Source: Aquabacter sp965279295
Lineage (GTDB): Bacteria; Pseudomonadota; Alphaproteobacteria; Rhizobiales; Xanthobacteraceae
Assembly: GCA_965279295.1 (NCBI GenBank)
Contig: CBDIHQ010000018.1
Length of the DNA: 64,000 nucleotides
Direction: 5' to 3' (one strand)
The notes beneath the pieces are model-generated. The model made no database searches. It saw only the letters and a program-made list of their open reading frames with translations, and was not told where the DNA came from. Positions 16,347-25,316 of this stretch are shown piece after piece; the stretch's first letter is position 1; every line of letters begins with the position of its first letter. The position numbers and the translations under genes were made by a program.

Positions 16347-18986
16347 CTATTCGGCAACGGCAGGCGGGGCGGTCGGCCGTAGCCGCCGCACGGCCCCGGA
16401 AATCCGCGTCCGCAGCAGCTTCCATGCCGCGAAATCATTGACCCGCGAGGTCTCTGCCAGCCCGATCAAGGCTGCCGCGAGGAACGGCAGGCTCTGAATG
16501 GCGAGCGCCAGGGCGTACAGGTCGACTTCGCGCACGGTATGCCAGTTGGTCATGTGCAGCGAGACGGCGCTGGCCATCAGCAGGCCGCCGACCACCGCTT
16601 CCGGCAGAGCCGGGAAGGAGCGGGCGGCACCGGTCAGCCACCCGCCGCCCTTGGCGGTGCGGGCGAAGGCGAGGTCCTTGTAGCGGAAGCCGTCGAACAC
16701 TGCCTTGGCCACCGTGAACTGCACTGCCATCGCCGCGAGCGCGGCACCGGCCATCCGCAGCGGCGTGGTCGCCACCCGCATGCGGTAGAGCGCGATGAAG
16801 TGCAGAACATATACCACGAAGGTCATGATGATCGGCAGCGTCAGAACGTGGGCCGGCACGGCGATTCCCATGATCAGCACGAACGGCACGAACAGGAGCG
16901 ACAGCAACGCGGCGAGCGCGCCCACCGATTCCGCACCCAGCCACGACACCCAGCCGAGCACGAAGTGGCGGCGCTGGGAGGTGTTGAGACGCGACGCGTT
17001 CGGCAGGAACCGGCGCCAGTGCTTGCGCACGATCTGAAAGCCGCCGTAGGCCCAGCGATGACGCTGCTTCTTGAACGCCTCGAACGTGTCGGGCAGCAGG
17101 CCCCAGCCGTAGCGGACGCGGGTATAGTGGGTCTTCCAGCCGTTTTCCGCGATCGACAGACCAAGGTCGGTGTCCTCGCAGATGGTGTCGGACGACCAGG
17201 AGCCGGCCTCCATCATGGCGGCGCGACGGATCAAGCACATGGTGCCGTGGACGACGATGGCGTCTTCCTCGTTGCGCTGAACCATGCCGATGTCGAAGAA
17301 GCCGGCATACTCCGCATTCATGGCTTCATGCATCGGGCTCATATGCCCGTCGCGATGATCCTGCGGCGCCTGGACTAGGCCGACGGTGGGATCCTCGAAC
17401 ACCGGCACGAGATCCTTCAGCCAATCCTGCTGGACCATATAGTCGGCATCGATGATGCCGATGATCTCAGCATCCGGCGCGGTGTGCTCGAGCGCGATGC
17501 GCAAGGCGCCCGCCTTGAAGCCGGCCATCTTCTCTATGTTCAGGAACTTGAAGCGATCACCCAGCGCCTCGCAATGAGCGCGCACCGGCTCCACCAAGGC
17601 GGGGTCGGGGGTGTTGTTCAGCACCACCACGCATTCCAGATTCGGCCATTCCAGACGCGCGACGCTATCGAGCGTCTGCTTCAGCATCTCCGGCGGCTCG
17701 CGATAGGCCGGAATATGGATCGAGACCTTGGGGTAGCGCGACGGCGTGCCGCGCGGGCGCAGTTCGACAAGGCGCGTGGGCGCCCGGCCGAAGGCAATGG
17801 CGGAGAGTTCTTCCACCCGATAGAGCAGCACCAGCGCCAGCGGGCCGAGCAAAGCGAGAGACAGCACGAGCGTGACGTAGCCGCCGCCGATGACGTAATG
17901 CGTCGCCCAGAAGTCGATGACGAGAGCGACCCAGGAGCCGACAGCACAGGCGGCCGCCGCCAGAACAGCACCCTGCGAAGTGGTCATCGGGCCAGCACGG
18001 AGCATCGGCAGGCAGAAGGCCAGGCCCAGCAGGACGGCGAGGATCGCGGTGCGGCCGAAACCGCGCTGTTCTAGCGGACCGGTGAGGGAGAACTTCATGT
18101 GGCGGTCGGCGTCGAACATGCCCCAATACTGGCCGACCGAGCCTTCGAAGCTCTTCCACGGCGCATCGAAGGCTTCGATGATGTTGTAATCGATGCCCAG
18201 GGCGTCAGCGCGCGACGTGAAATTGCGGATGACGTTGGCCTGCGCCATTTCGCCCGGCACCGCCGCGTCGCGGTTATAGCCCGCGCTCGGCCAGCCGAAC
18301 TCGGCGATGACGATACGCTTGCCGGGATAGGCGGCGCGCAGGCGATTGTAGATGTCGATGGAGCGGTCGACGACCGCTTCGGCGGTCACGCCTTCCCAGT
18401 AGGGCAGGATGTGCGCGGCGATGAAGTCGACGGCGGACACCAACTCGGGATGGTCCAGCCACACGTTCCAGATTTCACCCGTGGTGACTGGCACATTGGT
18501 CTGGCGCTTCACGCTTCGGATCAGCTCGGCCATCTCCGCCGCGCTCTTTTCACCACGGAAGATGGTTTCGTTGCCGACCACGAGGGCTTCGACGTTGGAA
18601 TTGTGCTTGGCGAGGCCGATCGCGTTCTGGATTTCCAGCGCGTTGCGGGTCTCGTCCTTGTCGATCCAGGCGCCGACCGACACCTTCAAGCCACGCTCGG
18701 CGGCGATTGCGGGGATCAGTTCCAGGCCCATGGTCGAGGAATAGGTGCGGATGGCGCGGGTATAGTCGGCCACCGCGTCCACATCGGAGCGAATCTGCGC
18801 GGCCGTGACCGGCGGCCCCTTATCCGGGTGGCGCACGTCGCGGCTGTACGGCGCGAAAGAGAGGCTTGAGAATCGCTCAGTGACCGCAGGGGCGGTCCCA
18901 TGCGGACGGAGGGAAAACCAGATCGCGGCGTGAAACCCAGTCACGACCACGATAATCGCTGCGGCTACAGCAAGGCCCGGACGCAT
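16347..18986 (-). CDS. ndvB: cyclic beta-(1,3)(1,6)-glucan synthase, NdvB-like (GH17-GT2 fusion)
   Basis: This large inner-membrane enzyme probably polymerises UDP-glucose into a beta-1,3-glucan and remodels it into periplasmic cyclic glucan. After an N-terminal membrane anchor, residues about 40-325 form a GH17 domain with both hallmark glutamates (VVGNETIFRG near 138 and IAEFGWPSAG near 228). Transmembrane helices follow. Then comes a GT2 domain (about 420-650) with IIGIIDADYM, EDTDLGL and RHRWAYGG, and more helices. The fusion is known from Bradyrhizobium and Pseudomonas NdvB proteins. The start is uncertain: ATG 18986 suits a membrane anchor, and an upstream GTG at 19061 is possible. Confidence 0.85.
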   Translation of the reverse strand: MRPGLAVAAAIIVVVTGFHAAIWFSLRPHGTAPAVTERFSSLSFAPYSRDVRHPDKGPPVTAAQIRSDVDAVADYTRAIRTYSSTMGLELIPAIAAERGLKVSVGAWIDKDETRNALEIQNAIGLAKHNSNVEALVVGNETIFRGEKSAAEMAELIRSVKRQTNVPVTTGEIWNVWLDHPELVSAVDFIAAHILPYWEGVTAEAVVDRSIDIYNRLRAAYPGKRIVIAEFGWPSAGYNRDAAVPGEMAQANVIRNFTSRADALGIDYNIIEAFDAPWKSFEGSVGQYWGMFDADRHMKFSLTGPLEQRGFGRTAILAVLLGLAFCLPMLRAGPMTTSQGAVLAAAACAVGSWVALVIDFWATHYVIGGGYVTLVLSLALLGPLALVLLYRVEELSAIAFGRAPTRLVELRPRGTPSRYPKVSIHIPAYREPPEMLKQTLDSVARLEWPNLECVVVLNNTPDPALVEPVRAHCEALGDRFKFLNIEKMAGFKAGALRIALEHTAPDAEIIGIIDADYMVQQDWLKDLVPVFEDPTVGLVQAPQDHRDGHMSPMHEAMNAEYAGFFDIGMVQRNEEDAIVVHGTMCLIRRAAMMEAGSWSSDTICEDTDLGLSIAENGWKTHYTRVRYGWGLLPDTFEAFKKQRHRWAYGGFQIVRKHWRRFLPNASRLNTSQRRHFVLGWVSWLGAESVGALAALLSLLFVPFVLIMGIAVPAHVLTLPIIMTFVVYVLHFIALYRMRVATTPLRMAGAALAAMAVQFTVAKAVFDGFRYKDLAFARTAKGGGWLTGAARSFPALPEAVVGGLLMASAVSLHMTNWHTVREVDLYALALAIQSLPFLAAALIGLAETSRVNDFAAWKLLRTRISGAVRRLRPTAPPAVAE

Positions 18987-19193
18987 AGCGAGACCACTCG
19001 AAGAAAGGCGAACCGTCAACGCTGACGTTTGGCAACGGTTCCAGCCAAACGTCACGGGCACCTTTTCGACCTGCCCCCACGGTCGGCACTGCTTTTATAC
19101 GGCAGTGCATCGAGACACTAAACCTCTCAAATAAAGAGGTAAATGGGGACTGTGGCAGCCGTTCGACGGGGCCGGGGCGGCCCCGTGATCTAA
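18987..19193 (-). other. intergenic hairpins in the ndv locus
   Basis: The region between the NdvB-like gene and its small upstream neighbour contains three inverted repeats: ACGGGGCC/GGCCCCGT (19166-19186), ACCTCT/AGAGGT (19122-19140) and GCACTGC/GCAGTGC (19086-19108). None has a clear T tract on the - strand. The first lies eight bases after the upstream stop codon and may mark transcript ends. The NdvB-like gene may have its own promoter here. Confidence 0.4.
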
Positions 19194-19637
19194 TTATTGC
19201 GCAGGTGCAGCAACATAGTCGGGATTAACCCAACACTGCTGAACCCGGCCGGGAAGACGCTCTTGCGTTTTTGGATCGATGTTGCCCTGGCGCACCAGGC
19301 ACCGGAACGCCAGTTTCAGGTGATCGGTTGGGCAGCCGAACCGCTCGTAGAGTTCGAGATGGCGGCGGGCGGTGTCGATATCGTCGCGCCACAGGAGCGT
19401 GGCGATACGCCGTCCCGTCCACACGCATTCCGGCAGGCCGGCGGCGCCGGGCAGTTTTGCGGCTTCGGCGAATTCCTCCACCGAGCGGCGCTGCGCGTCG
19501 CGGGCCGCCTGTTGCTCGGGCGTGACCTGCTCCGGCTGAGCCGGCTTCTGGTCGGGCGAGGAGGATTGAGCAGATGCGGAGCCGGCGAACGCAAGGAAAA
19601 CTGCGCCCGCGATCAGAGCGATACGAAAACGGTCCAT
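19194..19637 (-). CDS. small secreted beta-glucan biosynthesis partner (NdvD-like position)
   Basis: This 147-residue protein begins with a signal peptide (MDRFRIALIAGAVFLAFAGS, cleavage near SASAQ). A Pro/Gln-rich spacer follows, then a small helical domain with four cysteines (PECVWTGRR, RFGCPTDH, FRCLVRQG and QQCWVNPD). It is probably periplasmic with two disulfides. It lies directly upstream of the NdvB-like gene on the same strand and divergent from the NdvC-like gene. That position recalls the third gene (ndvD) of the Bradyrhizobium locus. The role in glucan synthesis is inferred from context only. Confidence 0.6.
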   Translation of the reverse strand: MDRFRIALIAGAVFLAFAGSASAQSSSPDQKPAQPEQVTPEQQAARDAQRRSVEEFAEAAKLPGAAGLPECVWTGRRIATLLWRDDIDTARRHLELYERFGCPTDHLKLAFRCLVRQGNIDPKTQERLPGRVQQCWVNPDYVAAPAQ

Positions 19638-19822
19638 GACGGCCAATGCGTTCGAGGCTGGTGAGCGGAAGGCGTTCCGCGACGACACGTTAGAAGAAGG
19701 CATGGAATTTGTCAGCATGACGACATGCGCTCCGAAGTAGCACGTTGAAGCACCATCCCTTCACAGGCCCTTCGGGAAGCTTTATGTCGCGGATGGCCCG
19801 AAGGTCGGGTGCGGGAGCTGCC

Positions 19823-21475
19823 ATGCCGTTTTCCCTCCGCTCTCCGGGCGTCCGGTTGCCGCTGGTGCTATTCATTGCGGTGCTTGGGCTCGTCGCCGGG
19901 TTCTGGGCATGGATGGTCCGGCCGGTGGCCATGCCGCCGTCGCCCCTTGCTGCGGGCGAAAAACTGCCCTGCGTGTCCTACGCACCGTTCCGTGAGGGCC
20001 AATCGCCGCTCAACGGCGGCACCCCTATTCCCGAGGCGCAGATCGATGAGGATCTCGCGCAGCTCTCTAAAATAACCGCCTGCGTGCGCACCTATTCGGT
20101 GGAGCTTGGCCTCGACAAGGTGGCCCCGCTGGCGAAAAAGCACGGGCTGAAGGTTTTCCAGGGCATCTGGCTTGGCTCCGATCCTGAGAAAAATCGCGCG
20201 GAGGCGGACGCCGGCGTCCGCCTCGCCCAGCAATATCCCGACGTGATTTCCGCCCTGGTGGTCGGGAATGAGGTGATGCTGCGCGGCGAATTGTCCGCCG
20301 CCGACATCACCGCCCTCCTGCGCGACGTGAAGTCGCGGGCCGGCAATGTGCCCGTCACCTATGCCGATGTCTGGGAGTTCTGGGAGCGCGCCAAGGCGCT
20401 CGCCGGCGAGGTGGATTTCGTCACCGTGCATATTCTCCCCTATTGGGAGGACCTTCCCGTTTCGGCGAAGGAGGCCGGGGCCCACATCGACCGCATTCGC
20501 CAGCATGTGGCGGACCAGTTTCCCGGAAAGGAAATCCTGATCGGCGAAACCGGCTGGCCGAGCGCAGGACGCATGCGCGAGGGCGCCCTGCCATCCCCCG
20601 CCGACCAGGCGCTGGTCATGCACGAAGTGCTCAAGCTCGCCAAGGAAAAGGGCTACCGGGTCAATGTCATCGAGGCCTATGACCAGCCCTGGAAGCGCCG
20701 CAACGAAGGCACGGTCGGCGGCCACTGGGGCCTGATCGACGCCGCGAACCGGACCGAGAAATTCCACTGGGGCGAGCCGGTCAGCAACCATTCCGGCTGG
20801 CCCTTCCAGGCGCTGATCGGTGCGGTCCTGGCGGCTGGTGCCTTTGCTGTCGCAGGGATTTCGGCCCGCAGGCTGCATGCGCGGGGAGAGCCGGCGCCCT
20901 CGACCTCCGTGTGGTTCTGCGTTTCGGCCGTGGCGCTCGCGGGCGGCGTAACGCTTGGAAGCACGCTCGCCGCCATGCCCTTGGAGAGCCTCGGCTGGGT
21001 CGGCTGGACCCGGAACACCGCGTTCCTCTTGCTGTCCCTGGCGGTGACTTTGCTGGCTCCGGCGTTTCTGGTGCGGGGAACCGCGCTGCGCTCGCCCGCC
21101 ATCGCTCTGGATTTCCGCAACCAGCGCGGTGAGAGTGCCCGCGCCATCGCCGTTTCGGCGCTCCTTGCCCTTGCGCTGCTTGCCGTGGGTGAAGCGTCCT
21201 TCGAGCTGGTGTTCGACCCGCGCTACAAGGATTTCCCGGTCAATGCGCTAACCCCTGTGGTCATCGCGCTGGCGCTTCTCGCGGTGCGGCGGAGGCCGGA
21301 TGGGTCGGGCGTCGGTATGACCGAGCGCATCGGATTCTGGGGCCTCCTGGCCGCCGGCGTCTATATCCCGCTGAACGAGACCTTGCAGAACTGGCAGGCG
21401 CTGTGGTTCGGGCTCATCTGCCTTGCTTTGTCCTTTACGCTGTGGCGCGTCCTGGCCGCGCGAGCGAGAGGATGA
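19823..21475 (+). CDS. ndvC: NdvC-like GH17 beta-glucan transferase, membrane-bound
   Basis: The protein has one N-terminal transmembrane helix. A periplasmic GH17 domain spans about residues 45-320, with catalytic motifs VVGNEVMLRG near 147 and IGETGWPSAG near 240. About six to eight C-terminal transmembrane helices follow. At 550 residues it matches the size of Bradyrhizobium NdvC, which is needed for the beta-1,6 linkages of cyclic beta-(1,3)(1,6)-glucans. ATG 19823 is chosen because GGGAG lies five bases upstream; upstream in-frame ATGs exist at 19745 and 19784. It is divergent from the NdvD-like/NdvB-like pair. Confidence 0.8.
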   Translation: MPFSLRSPGVRLPLVLFIAVLGLVAGFWAWMVRPVAMPPSPLAAGEKLPCVSYAPFREGQSPLNGGTPIPEAQIDEDLAQLSKITACVRTYSVELGLDKVAPLAKKHGLKVFQGIWLGSDPEKNRAEADAGVRLAQQYPDVISALVVGNEVMLRGELSAADITALLRDVKSRAGNVPVTYADVWEFWERAKALAGEVDFVTVHILPYWEDLPVSAKEAGAHIDRIRQHVADQFPGKEILIGETGWPSAGRMREGALPSPADQALVMHEVLKLAKEKGYRVNVIEAYDQPWKRRNEGTVGGHWGLIDAANRTEKFHWGEPVSNHSGWPFQALIGAVLAAGAFAVAGISARRLHARGEPAPSTSVWFCVSAVALAGGVTLGSTLAAMPLESLGWVGWTRNTAFLLLSLAVTLLAPAFLVRGTALRSPAIALDFRNQRGESARAIAVSALLALALLAVGEASFELVFDPRYKDFPVNALTPVVIALALLAVRRRPDGSGVGMTERIGFWGLLAAGVYIPLNETLQNWQALWFGLICLALSFTLWRVLAARARG

Positions 21476-21815
21476 GCAGCATGGCCGCGACCGCGCCTGC
21501 TATATTGTTGTAGAGCACCAGCGCGATCCCGGCGAAGGCCAAGCCCACCGCGAAAGCGACAACGGAGGGCCGGATGATCTGGATGCCTGCGGCGATCAGC
21601 GCAACGGCGCCGAATGCCGACCAGCCGAACAGCGCAATCACCACCGCGCGCATCTGGCATTGCATGGTCTTGAGCTCGGCATCGCAGGCAAGGCCGACCG
21701 TTGACGGCTCGATCACCAGATAGCGCACATAAAGCGCCCATCCGGTGGCGGCCATGGTGATGAAGATCAGCCAGTTCATGGCGCGCGGGCCGGGTTTGAA
21801 GGTGGTGTTCGCCAT
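21435..21815 (-). CDS. small four-helix membrane protein, unknown function
   Basis: This 126-residue hydrophobic protein shows about four transmembrane segments. A short periplasmic-type loop carries two cysteines (LACDAELKTMQCQMR). I do not recognise the family. It ends inside the 3' end of the NdvC-like gene on the opposite strand, a 41-base tail overlap, and begins 128 bases before glmU, which runs the other way. GGAGG five bases upstream supports ATG 21815. Confidence 0.65.
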   Translation of the reverse strand: MANTTFKPGPRAMNWLIFITMAATGWALYVRYLVIEPSTVGLACDAELKTMQCQMRAVVIALFGWSAFGAVALIAAGIQIIRPSVVAFAVGLAFAGIALVLYNNIAGAVAAMLLILSLARPGRATA

Positions 21816-21943
21816 CTCGGCCTCCATTCTCACGTCTTCCATGCCACCGCGCCGGGCAACGGACAATGCCCGAGGACGCGCTGCCGCCTTTTCCCGCGCG
21901 CTCCGGCACGATAAGGAATCGGCATGAGCGTCAGGGGATTGAA

Positions 21944-23326
21944 ATGACAGAACGCAGCCTGCTCGTCGTGGTTCTCGCAGCGGGCGAAGGGACGCGCATG
22001 GTTTCGCGCCTGCCCAAGGTTTTGCACAAGATCGCCGGCCTCACCATGCTCAACCATGTTCTCGCCGCCTCCCAGGCGGCCGGCGCGACCCGGATCGCGG
22101 TGGTGGTGGGCCCGGACCGTGAGGATGTCGCCGCCGAGGCGCTTCGCGTGGCGCCGGAAGCGCAGGTGTTCGTGCAGCGCGAGCGGTTGGGCACCGCCCA
22201 TGCCGTGCTCGCTGCCCGCGATGCGCTGGAGCAGCCGGCAGACGATGTTCTGATCCTTTATGCCGACACGCCTTTGGTGCGGCCGCAGACACTGCTGGCC
22301 CTGCGCGCGCCTCTGGCGGCGGGCGCGGCGGTGGCGGCGCTGGGGTTCCGACCCGAGAGCCCTGCGGGATATGGACGCCTCATCATGGACGGGGATGAAC
22401 TCGTCGCCATCCGCGAGGAGAAAGAGGCCACTCCGACCGAGCGCGACATCGATTTCTGCAATGCCGGGCTCATGGCTTTGGCCGGCGCTCACGCGCTCGA
22501 CCTTTTGGGCCGCGTCGGCAACGACAATTCCAAGGGCGAATATTACCTCACCGACGTGGTGGAGATCGCCAACGCCGAGAATCTGACGGCGGCTGCCGCC
22601 GAGGCGGCCGTGAGCGAAGTCGTCGGCGTCAATAGCCGCATCCAACTGGCCGAGGCCGAGGCCATCCTTCAGGACCGCCTTCGCCGCGAAGCTATGGCCG
22701 GCGGCGTCACCCTGGTGGCGCCCGAGACGGTGTTCCTGTGCACCGACACCAAGCTCGGGCGTGACGTCATCATCGAGCCGCACGTTGTGTTCGGACCCGG
22801 TGTCACGGTGGCGGACAATGTGGTGATCCATTCCTTCTGCCATCTGGAAGGCGCGACGCTGGCAAGCGGCGTCACCATCGGCCCGTACGCCCGGCTGCGG
22901 CCGGGAACCCGGCTGGACAGCAATGTGAAGATCGGAAATTTCGTGGAGACCAAGGCCGCCCATCTTGAGAGCGGCGTGAAGGTGAACCACCTCTCCTACG
23001 TGGGCGATGCCCATGTCGGGGCCGACAGCAATCTCGGCGCCGGCACTGTGACCTGCAATTACGACGGCTATTCCAAGTTCCGCACCGAGATCGGCAAGGG
23101 CGCGTTCATCGGCGTGCACTCGGCGCTGGTCGCGCCGGTGACGATCGGCGATGGGGCCTATGTCGGGACCGGCTCGGTGATTACCGAAAACGTGCCCGAG
23201 GATGCGCTCGCGGTGGCCCGTGGGCGTCAGGTGACCAAGCCGGGGCGGGCGCGGGAGATGCGCGCGAAGATGGCGGAGGCGAAGGCCAACGCCTCCAAAA
23301 CCAACGCCTCGAAGGCGAAAACCTGA
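21944..23326 (+). CDS. glmU: bifunctional GlmU: N-acetylglucosamine-1-P uridyltransferase / glucosamine-1-P acetyltransferase
   Basis: GlmU makes UDP-GlcNAc for peptidoglycan and lipid A. The N-terminal pyrophosphorylase domain starts with VVVLAAGEGTRM (about residues 8-19). It includes the product-binding GRVGNDNSKGEYYLTDVVEI. From about residue 240 a left-handed beta-helix acetyltransferase follows, with GAGTVTCNYDGYSK near residue 365. The lysine/alanine-rich C-terminus is common in this order. AGGGGA lies before ATG 21944. It is followed 97 bases later by glmS. Confidence 0.97.
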   Translation: MTERSLLVVVLAAGEGTRMVSRLPKVLHKIAGLTMLNHVLAASQAAGATRIAVVVGPDREDVAAEALRVAPEAQVFVQRERLGTAHAVLAARDALEQPADDVLILYADTPLVRPQTLLALRAPLAAGAAVAALGFRPESPAGYGRLIMDGDELVAIREEKEATPTERDIDFCNAGLMALAGAHALDLLGRVGNDNSKGEYYLTDVVEIANAENLTAAAAEAAVSEVVGVNSRIQLAEAEAILQDRLRREAMAGGVTLVAPETVFLCTDTKLGRDVIIEPHVVFGPGVTVADNVVIHSFCHLEGATLASGVTIGPYARLRPGTRLDSNVKIGNFVETKAAHLESGVKVNHLSYVGDAHVGADSNLGAGTVTCNYDGYSKFRTEIGKGAFIGVHSALVAPVTIGDGAYVGTGSVITENVPEDALAVARGRQVTKPGRAREMRAKMAEAKANASKTNASKAKT

Positions 23327-23423
23327 ATCTTCACCTTGTCAGGAAGCGATAGAGGATGTGAGAGGCACGGCGCCCGCGCCATGCTACAGAATCGTTGGGT
23401 CAATTCGGGGAGTGGCTGAGCCT

Positions 23424-25247
23424 ATGTGCGGCATTGTCGGAATCTTGGGCAAGGAAGCTGTCGCGGACAGCCTGATCGAATCGCTGCGCCGGCTGGAGTA
23501 TCGGGGGTATGATTCCGCCGGTGTTGCGACGCTGGAAAACGGGCACCTCGCGGTGTGCCGCGCCGAAGGCAAGCTGAAGAACCTCACCCATAAGCTGTTC
23601 CGGCATCCGCTCGCCGGCCATTCCGGCATCGGCCACACACGCTGGGCGACCCACGGCAAGCCCTCGGAGCGCAATGCCCATCCCCACACCACCAAGCGCG
23701 TGGCGGTGGTGCACAACGGCATCATCGAGAATTTCCGCGAGCTGAAGCGGGAACTCGAGGCCGAGGGCGTCGTGTTCCGCAGCGATACCGACACCGAGGT
23801 TGTCGGCCAGTTGGTGGACCGCGAGATGGTGCGCGGGAGCGATCCTGTCGCCGCCGTTTCCGCCGTTCTGCCGCGCCTCAAGGGTGCGTTCGCGCTCGGC
23901 TTCCTGTTCGACGGCCATGACGATCTCATGATCGCGGCGCGCCGTGGCTCTCCGCTGGCGCTGGGCTATGGCAAGGGCGAGATGTTCCTCGGCTCGGATG
24001 CCATCGCGCTCGGGCCGTTCACCGATGTGATCTCCTATCTGGAAGAGGGCGACTGGGCGGTCATCACCCGCGCCGGCGCGGAAATTCACGATGAGAGCGG
24101 CACGATCGTGCAGCGAGCCGTGGCAAAAGTCCCCCTCGGCGGCCTGCTGGTGGACAAGGGCAACCACCGCCATTTCATGGCGAAGGAAATCTACGAGCAG
24201 CCCGAGGTGATCGGCCACACGTTCGGCCACTATCTCGACCTCTCCGCCGAGACGGTCTCCCTGCCGGAATTGCCGTTCGATCTCGCCGAGATCGACAGCA
24301 TCTCGATCACCGCCTGCGGCACCGCGCTCTATGCCGGGGCGATCGCGGAATATTGGTTCGAGCGGTTCGGGCGGATTCCGGTCTCCACCGATATCGCCTC
24401 CGAATTCCGCTATCGCGAAACCCCGTTGAACGCGCGCGGCGTCACCATCGTCATCTCCCAGTCGGGCGAAACCGCCGACACGCTCGCTTCGCTGCGCTAC
24501 GCGAAGGAATGCGGGCAGAAGACCATTGCCGTAGTCAACGTGCCGACATCCACCATCGCCCGCGAGGCGGACGTGGTGCTGCCGACACTGGCGGGACCGG
24601 AAATCGGCGTTGCCTCCACCAAGGCGTTCACCTGCCAGCTTGCGACCCTCGCCTGCCTCGCCGTGGGCATCGGCCGGGCGCGCAAGATTCTGTCGGAAGA
24701 GGATGAGCATCGCCTCGTGCGGGCGATGATGGAGGTGCCCCGGCTGATGACCGAGGCGCTGAAGCTCAGCCCCGAGATCGAGATGCTCGCGCGCACCCTC
24801 GCGAAGGCGAAGGACGTGCTCTATCTCGGGCGCGGCACCAATTATCCGCTGGCGCTCGAAGGCGCGCTGAAGCTGAAGGAAATTTCCTACATCCACGCCG
24901 AGGGCTATGCCGGCGGCGAGCTGAAGCACGGGCCGATCGCGCTGATCGATGAAACCATGCCGGTGGTGGTCATTGCCCCCTACGACCGCATCTTCGATAA
25001 GACCGTGTCGAACATGGAGGAGGTCGCGGCGCGCGGCGGGCGGATCATCCTCATCACCGACCCAAAGGGCGCGGAGGCGGCGAGCGTCGATGCGGTGCAG
25101 AAGCTGATCCTGCCGGAGATGCCCGCCACGGTGGCGCCGATCGTCTATTCCATTCCGATCCAGCTCATCGCCTACCACACGGCGGTCATCATCGGCACCG
25201 ACGTTGACCAGCCGCGCAACCTCGCCAAATCCGTGACGGTGGAATAA
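23424..25247 (+). CDS. glmS: glutamine--fructose-6-phosphate aminotransferase (isomerizing)
   Basis: GlmS makes glucosamine-6-phosphate, the entry step to amino sugars, in the same pathway as the upstream glmU. The protein starts MCGIVGILG, so Cys2 becomes the N-terminal nucleophile after Met removal. This fixes the start at 23424. The N-terminal glutaminase domain (1 to about 240) is followed by two SIS domains with ISQSGETADTLASLRYAKE and YAGGELKHGPIALID. The ending NLAKSVTVE is the standard family C-terminus. I saw no glmS ribozyme, as expected outside Firmicutes. Confidence 0.97.
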   Translation: MCGIVGILGKEAVADSLIESLRRLEYRGYDSAGVATLENGHLAVCRAEGKLKNLTHKLFRHPLAGHSGIGHTRWATHGKPSERNAHPHTTKRVAVVHNGIIENFRELKRELEAEGVVFRSDTDTEVVGQLVDREMVRGSDPVAAVSAVLPRLKGAFALGFLFDGHDDLMIAARRGSPLALGYGKGEMFLGSDAIALGPFTDVISYLEEGDWAVITRAGAEIHDESGTIVQRAVAKVPLGGLLVDKGNHRHFMAKEIYEQPEVIGHTFGHYLDLSAETVSLPELPFDLAEIDSISITACGTALYAGAIAEYWFERFGRIPVSTDIASEFRYRETPLNARGVTIVISQSGETADTLASLRYAKECGQKTIAVVNVPTSTIAREADVVLPTLAGPEIGVASTKAFTCQLATLACLAVGIGRARKILSEEDEHRLVRAMMEVPRLMTEALKLSPEIEMLARTLAKAKDVLYLGRGTNYPLALEGALKLKEISYIHAEGYAGGELKHGPIALIDETMPVVVIAPYDRIFDKTVSNMEEVAARGGRIILITDPKGAEAASVDAVQKLILPEMPATVAPIVYSIPIQLIAYHTAVIIGTDVDQPRNLAKSVTVE

Positions 25248-25266
25248 GCGACTTAAGATCGGGGCA

Positions 25267-25301
25267 CGGCAGTCGCGCGGGCTCAGCCTCCGCGCCTGCC
25301 G
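25267..25301. terminator. stem-loop between convergent glmS and the SGNH hydrolase gene
   Basis: Two stacked stems, CGGCAG/CTGCCG and GCGCGG/CCGCGC, close a nine-base loop between two stop codons. There is no T tract, so it may mark 3' ends without being a full intrinsic terminator. Confidence 0.4.
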
Positions 25302-25316
25302 CCCTATCTCCGGGAC

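Noticed and set aside
23400..25178. 592-codon - strand open frame opposite glmS
   Set aside because: An antisense frame with no recognisable motifs; glmS is certain.
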